Of a DNA stretch of 7,951 bases, positions 5,456-7,951 are shown in pieces (position 1 is the first letter of the stretch; every line of letters begins with the position of its first letter). This DNA is from Streptomyces sp. NRRL WC-3549. Lineage in GTDB: Bacteria; Actinomycetota; Actinomycetes; Streptomycetales; Streptomycetaceae. The translations under genes and the position numbers were made by a program. The stretch covers positions 2,038 to 9,988 of the forward strand of contig NZ_KL585404.1 in assembly GCF_000721935.1 (NCBI RefSeq), in the 5' to 3' direction. Under the pieces are notes generated by a model that searched no databases, had not been told where the DNA came from, and saw nothing but the letters and a program-made list of their open reading frames with translations.

Positions 5456-6379
5456 ATGACGACTGACGCACCCCTCCCCTCCCCCGGGCGCGAGATCGAG
5501 ACCCTCGACGCGCTCACCCCCGAGCAGGCCGACGCCGTCCTCGCCCTCCTGGGCGAGGCCGCCGGGAGCGACGGCAGGCAGGCGGTCTCCGAGCAGGGGC
5601 GGCTGCAGCTCCGGGGCGGGCACCGCGAGGGTGTCCGGCACTTCCTGCTCACCGCGGACGGCGTCCTCGCCGGTTACGCGCAGCTGGAGGACACCGACCC
5701 CGTCGAGGCGCCGGCCGCCGAGCTCGTCGTGCACCCCTCCCACCGCGGCCACGGACACGGCCGGGCCCTCGGCGCCGCCCTGCTCGCGGCGACCGGCAAG
5801 CGGCTGAGGGTCTGGGCACACGGCGGCCGGGCGGCCGCACGGCACCTCGCCCAGGTGCTGGGCCTCTCCCTCTTCCGCGAACTGCGCCAGCTCCGCCGCC
5901 CGTTGGGCACCCTCGACATCGCCGAGCCCACCCTGCCGCCGGGGGTCACCGTCCGCACCTTCGTGCCCGGACAGGACGACGCCGCCTGGCTGGCCGTCAA
6001 CAGCGCCGCCTTCGCCCACCACCCCGAGCAGGGCTCCCTCACCCAGCGCGACCTGGACGACCGCAAGGCCGAACCCTGGTTCGACCCGAAGGGCTTCTTC
6101 CTCGCCGAGCGCGACGGCGGGATCATCGGCTTCCACTGGACCAAGGTGCACGCCGAGGAACAGCTCGGCGAGGTCTACGTCGTCGGCATCCTCCCGGACG
6201 CCCAGGGCGGCGGACTCGGCAAGGCACTCACCGCGATCGGCCTGCGCCACCTGGCCGCCGAGGGACTGCCGACGGCCATGCTCTACGTCGACGCCGACAA
6301 CCCGGCGGCCCTCTCGGTGTACGAGCGGATGGGCTTCACCACGTACGAGACAGACCTGATGTACCGCACGGAGTCCTGA
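5456..6379 (+). CDS. mshD: Mycothiol synthase (mycothiol acetyltransferase)
   Basis: A cytoplasmic enzyme for the last step of mycothiol synthesis: acetylation of the cysteine amine of Cys-GlcN-Ins with acetyl-CoA. The protein is 307 aa, normal for the family, and consists of two tandem GNAT domains. Domain 1 (about 13-150) has the acetyl-CoA loop VVHPSHRGHGHGRAL (91-105). Domain 2 (about 163-305) has VNSAAFAHHPEQG (181-193), WFDPKGFFLAE (208-218), GEVYVVG (239-244 region) and the loop ILPDAQGGGLGKAL (245-258), followed by LYVDADNPAALSVYERMGF (276-294). This signature set and the double-GNAT layout are diagnostic of MshD. The start is the ATG at 5456; it has no SD, consistent with a leaderless transcript. 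The gene is monocistronic, closed by a strong hairpin, and other msh genes are absent from the window, as expected since they are dispersed in actinobacterial genomes. Confidence 0.95.
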   Translation: MTTDAPLPSPGREIETLDALTPEQADAVLALLGEAAGSDGRQAVSEQGRLQLRGGHREGVRHFLLTADGVLAGYAQLEDTDPVEAPAAELVVHPSHRGHGHGRALGAALLAATGKRLRVWAHGGRAAARHLAQVLGLSLFRELRQLRRPLGTLDIAEPTLPPGVTVRTFVPGQDDAAWLAVNSAAFAHHPEQGSLTQRDLDDRKAEPWFDPKGFFLAERDGGIIGFHWTKVHAEEQLGEVYVVGILPDAQGGGLGKALTAIGLRHLAAEGLPTAMLYVDADNPAALSVYERMGFTTYETDLMYRTES

Positions 6380-6397
6380 GCGCCGGTCAACACCACC

Positions 6398-6430
6398 AGG
6401 GGCGGCGTCACTTGACGCCGCCCCTGCTTT
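6398..6430 (+). terminator. Hairpin terminator of mshD
   Basis: Perfect 13-nt arms (6398-6410 and 6413-6425) form a stem of about 12 bp with a tight loop, followed by GCTTT. It begins 19 bp after the mshD stop and should insulate mshD from the GntR/ABC operon. Confidence 0.85.
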
Positions 6431-6434
6431 ACGT

Positions 6435-6466
6435 CACCCTTTCACTACTTCATTAGTGAAAGGGTG
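6435..6466. promoter_or_regulatory. Operator of the GntR/ABC operon overlapping the ribosome binding site
   Basis: A perfect inverted repeat with 13-bp arms (CACCCTTTCACTA at 6435-6447 and its complement at 6454-6466) and a 6-bp spacer. The core TCACTA-n6-TAGTGA has the dyad form expected for a dimeric GntR repressor, and it lies immediately upstream of a YtrA-type gene. The right arm includes the AAAGGG Shine-Dalgarno of that gene. A promoter is not clear; TTTACG (6428-6433) with ATTAGT 18 bp downstream is the best candidate and would place -10 inside the right arm. Confidence 0.72.
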
Positions 6467-6472
6467 GTGAAC

Positions 6473-6886
6473 ATGGCAGAGTCCGCAGCGGTCGAGTTCC
6501 GCATCGACCGGCGCAGCGGCGTCGCCACCTACCTGCAGATCGTGCAGCAGACCAAACAGGCGCTCCGCCTCGGCGTACTGGAACCGGGCGACCGGCTGCC
6601 CACGGCCCGCGAGGTCGTCGAGGCCACGGCCATCAACCCCAACACCGTGCTCAAGGCCTACCGCGAACTCGAACGCGAAGGCCTCGTCGAGGCCCGCCGG
6701 GGCCTGGGCACCTTCGTCCGCCGCACCCTCGGCGGCGCGGCGGCCACCACCGACGCCCCGCTGCGCGACGAACTCACCGACTGGACCCGCAGGGCACAGG
6801 CGGCCGGGCTCGACCGGGACGACGTGAGCGCCCTCTTCACCGCCGCACTGGACAGCACATTCGACAAGGGGGACCAGCAGACATGA
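6473..6886 (+). CDS. GntR-family transcriptional regulator, YtrA subfamily
   Basis: A 137-aa repressor with a winged HTH and the short helical C-terminal segment typical of the YtrA subfamily; it has no large effector domain. Motifs: FRIDRRSGVATYLQI (9-23), the GDRLPTARE turn (39-47), the recognition region INPNTVLKAYRELE (54-67) and the wing GLVEARRGLGTFV (70-82). I chose ATG 6473 because AAAGGGTGG lies 5-13 nt before it; two in-frame GTG codons (6464, 6467) would put the start inside the SD and operator. Its last bases overlap the ABC ATPase start (ATGA), so the genes are co-transcribed and coupled. YtrA-type regulators usually repress their own ABC operons and are often relieved by cell-envelope antibiotics; here the ligand is unknown. 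Confidence 0.93.
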   Translation: MAESAAVEFRIDRRSGVATYLQIVQQTKQALRLGVLEPGDRLPTAREVVEATAINPNTVLKAYRELEREGLVEARRGLGTFVRRTLGGAAATTDAPLRDELTDWTRRAQAAGLDRDDVSALFTAALDSTFDKGDQQT

Positions 6887-7779
6887 CAGGCGCCGCCATC
6901 GAGGCGAACGGCCTCGGCACGACCTATGGGCGAAGGCGCGGGTGGGCGCTGCGCGACTGCTCGTTCCGGCTGCCCACCGGGCGGATCTGCGCCCTCGTCG
7001 GGCCGAACGGGGCCGGCAAGTCCACCCTGCTGGGCCTCGCCGCGGGCCTGCTGCGGCCGGCCGAGGGCACGCTACGGGTCCTCGGCTCCACCGACCCGGC
7101 CGAGGTGCGCCACCGCATCGCGTACGTCTCCCAGGACAAACCCCTGTACCCGCAGCTCACGGTCGCCGACACCCTGTGGGCGGGCCGGGAGCTCAACCCG
7201 GCCACCTGGGACCGGGACGCCGCCGACCGCATCGCCGCCCCCCTCCCGCAGGACGCCAGGGTCCGCACCCTCTCCGGCGGCCAGCGCACGCGTCTCGCCC
7301 TCGCCCTGGCCCTCGCCAAGCGGCCCGAACTGATGCTGCTGGACGAGCCGATGGCCGACCTCGACCCCCTCGTCCGGCATCAGCTGATGGGCCTGCTGAT
7401 GGCCGAGGCCGCCGAGCACTCCACCACCATCGTGATGTCCTCGCACATCCTCACCGAGCTGGAGGGCGCCTGCGACTACCTCCTGCTCGTCGACGGCGGC
7501 CGGGTCCGGCTCGGCGGTGAGAGCGAGGACATCGTCGCCGCGCACGCCCTGGTCACCGGGCAGGTCCGCGACCTCACCCCGCACACGGTCGTCGAGTCAC
7601 GGACGGCGGGCCGTCAACTCACGGCGTTGATCCGGCCGTCGGGCCCGGTGGATCCCGCCGCCTGGGACGCCACCGAGCCGTCCCTGGAAGAGCTGCTGCT
7701 CGCCCACCTCCGCTCCCCGGACGCCCCGCCGCTGCTCACCCCGAGCGCACACGCCCGCGAGGCGGTGGCCGCCGCATGA
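6883..7779 (+). CDS. ABC transporter ATP-binding protein
   Basis: A 298-aa cytoplasmic ATPase that powers an ABC exporter with the membrane protein encoded next. All motifs are intact: Walker A GPNGAGKST (40-48), Q-loop Gln84 in YVSQD, signature LSGGQ (130-134), Walker B LMLLDEP with catalytic Glu155, D-loop (about 158-161) and the H-loop His188 in SSH. Residues after about 215 form an extension of the kind seen in drug-resistance or envelope-stress ATPases. The start ATG overlaps the GntR stop by four bases and has AAGGGGGA about 9 nt upstream. Its own stop overlaps the next start (ATGA). The GntR-ATPase-permease order is that of Ytr-like and BcrA-type exporters; the substrate cannot be inferred. 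Confidence 0.95.
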   Translation: MTGAAIEANGLGTTYGRRRGWALRDCSFRLPTGRICALVGPNGAGKSTLLGLAAGLLRPAEGTLRVLGSTDPAEVRHRIAYVSQDKPLYPQLTVADTLWAGRELNPATWDRDAADRIAAPLPQDARVRTLSGGQRTRLALALALAKRPELMLLDEPMADLDPLVRHQLMGLLMAEAAEHSTTIVMSSHILTELEGACDYLLLVDGGRVRLGGESEDIVAAHALVTGQVRDLTPHTVVESRTAGRQLTALIRPSGPVDPAAWDATEPSLEELLLAHLRSPDAPPLLTPSAHAREAVAAA

Positions 7780-7951
7780 GCACCCTCGCCCCACCCCGGC
7801 CCTCCCTGCGCGGTCCGGCCCGCGTCGTCGTCCGCCAGCACCGCCTGGTCCTGTGGATCACGGGCGGGCTCGCCCTCGCCGTCGTCGTCGGACTGATCGC
7901 CGTGGCCCTGCGGGCGTCCCACGTCGCCGAGGTCTTCGCGGCGACCGGCTG
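7776..7951 (+). CDS. ABC transporter permease (3' end missing)
   Basis: Only the first 58 codons are in the window. The frame starts with MSTLAPPRPSLRGPARVV, a basic cytoplasmic tail, followed by a predicted TM helix at about residues 27-46 (ending AVVVGLIAVAL) and the beginning of an extracytoplasmic segment. The ATGA overlap with the ATPase gene, the lack of any terminator and the N-terminal layout fit the permease of this ABC-2-like exporter. The family cannot be assigned more exactly from this fragment. Confidence 0.8.
   Translation, partial: MSTLAPPRPSLRGPARVVVRQHRLVLWITGGLALAVVVGLIAVALRASHVAEVFAATG

Noticed and set aside
6412..6417. TTGACG as the -35 of the GntR operon
   Set aside because: It is part of the mshD terminator stem, and no -10-like hexamer lies 16-19 bp downstream.

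Overview
The window is very GC-rich, strongly third-position-GC-biased DNA. Together with an Actinobacteria-only gene (mycothiol synthase) and Streptomyces-style gene families, this points to a Streptomyces or close relative. From memory, secreted 5'-nucleotidase and mshD are also neighbours in S. coelicolor (around SCO4152/SCO4151), so this looks like a conserved chromosomal block rather than an island. I see no IS element, phage gene, CRISPR array, tRNA or rRNA.

Layout. (1) 1-1338 (+): the 3' part of a membrane sensor histidine kinase; its start, and probably its response regulator, lie upstream of the window. (2) 2194-1380 (-): a membrane protein of the DUF2975 family and a small XRE-type HTH regulator, joined by a one-base TGATG overlap. 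Two near-identical TATCGA-type palindromes sit over the predicted promoter. (3) 5160-2286 (-): two exported phosphoesterases, a 605-aa 5'-nucleotidase/cyclic phosphodiesterase and a 297-aa PI-PLC-like phospholipase, separated by a near-perfect 19-bp inverted repeat that should act as a terminator. (4) 5456-6379 (+): mshD, divergent from the nucleotidase and probably leaderless, followed by a strong hairpin terminator. (5) 6435-7951 (+): a 13-bp-arm operator, a YtrA-type GntR repressor, an ABC ATPase and the start of an ABC permease. Both junctions among these three genes are ATGA overlaps, which is typical of a self-regulated export or cell-envelope-stress operon.

How the genes work together. 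The nucleotidase and phospholipase fit extracellular phosphate scavenging: phosphate from nucleotides, and inositol phosphate from phosphatidylinositol. MshD completes the thiol cofactor mycothiol and is independent of them. The DUF2975/XRE pair and the GntR/ABC operon are two separate autoregulated modules, each with an operator at or next to its own ribosome binding site.

Most of the window is ordinary. The least described parts are the DUF2975/XRE module with its twin operators, the operator that overlaps the GntR ribosome binding site, and the predicted leaderless start of mshD.
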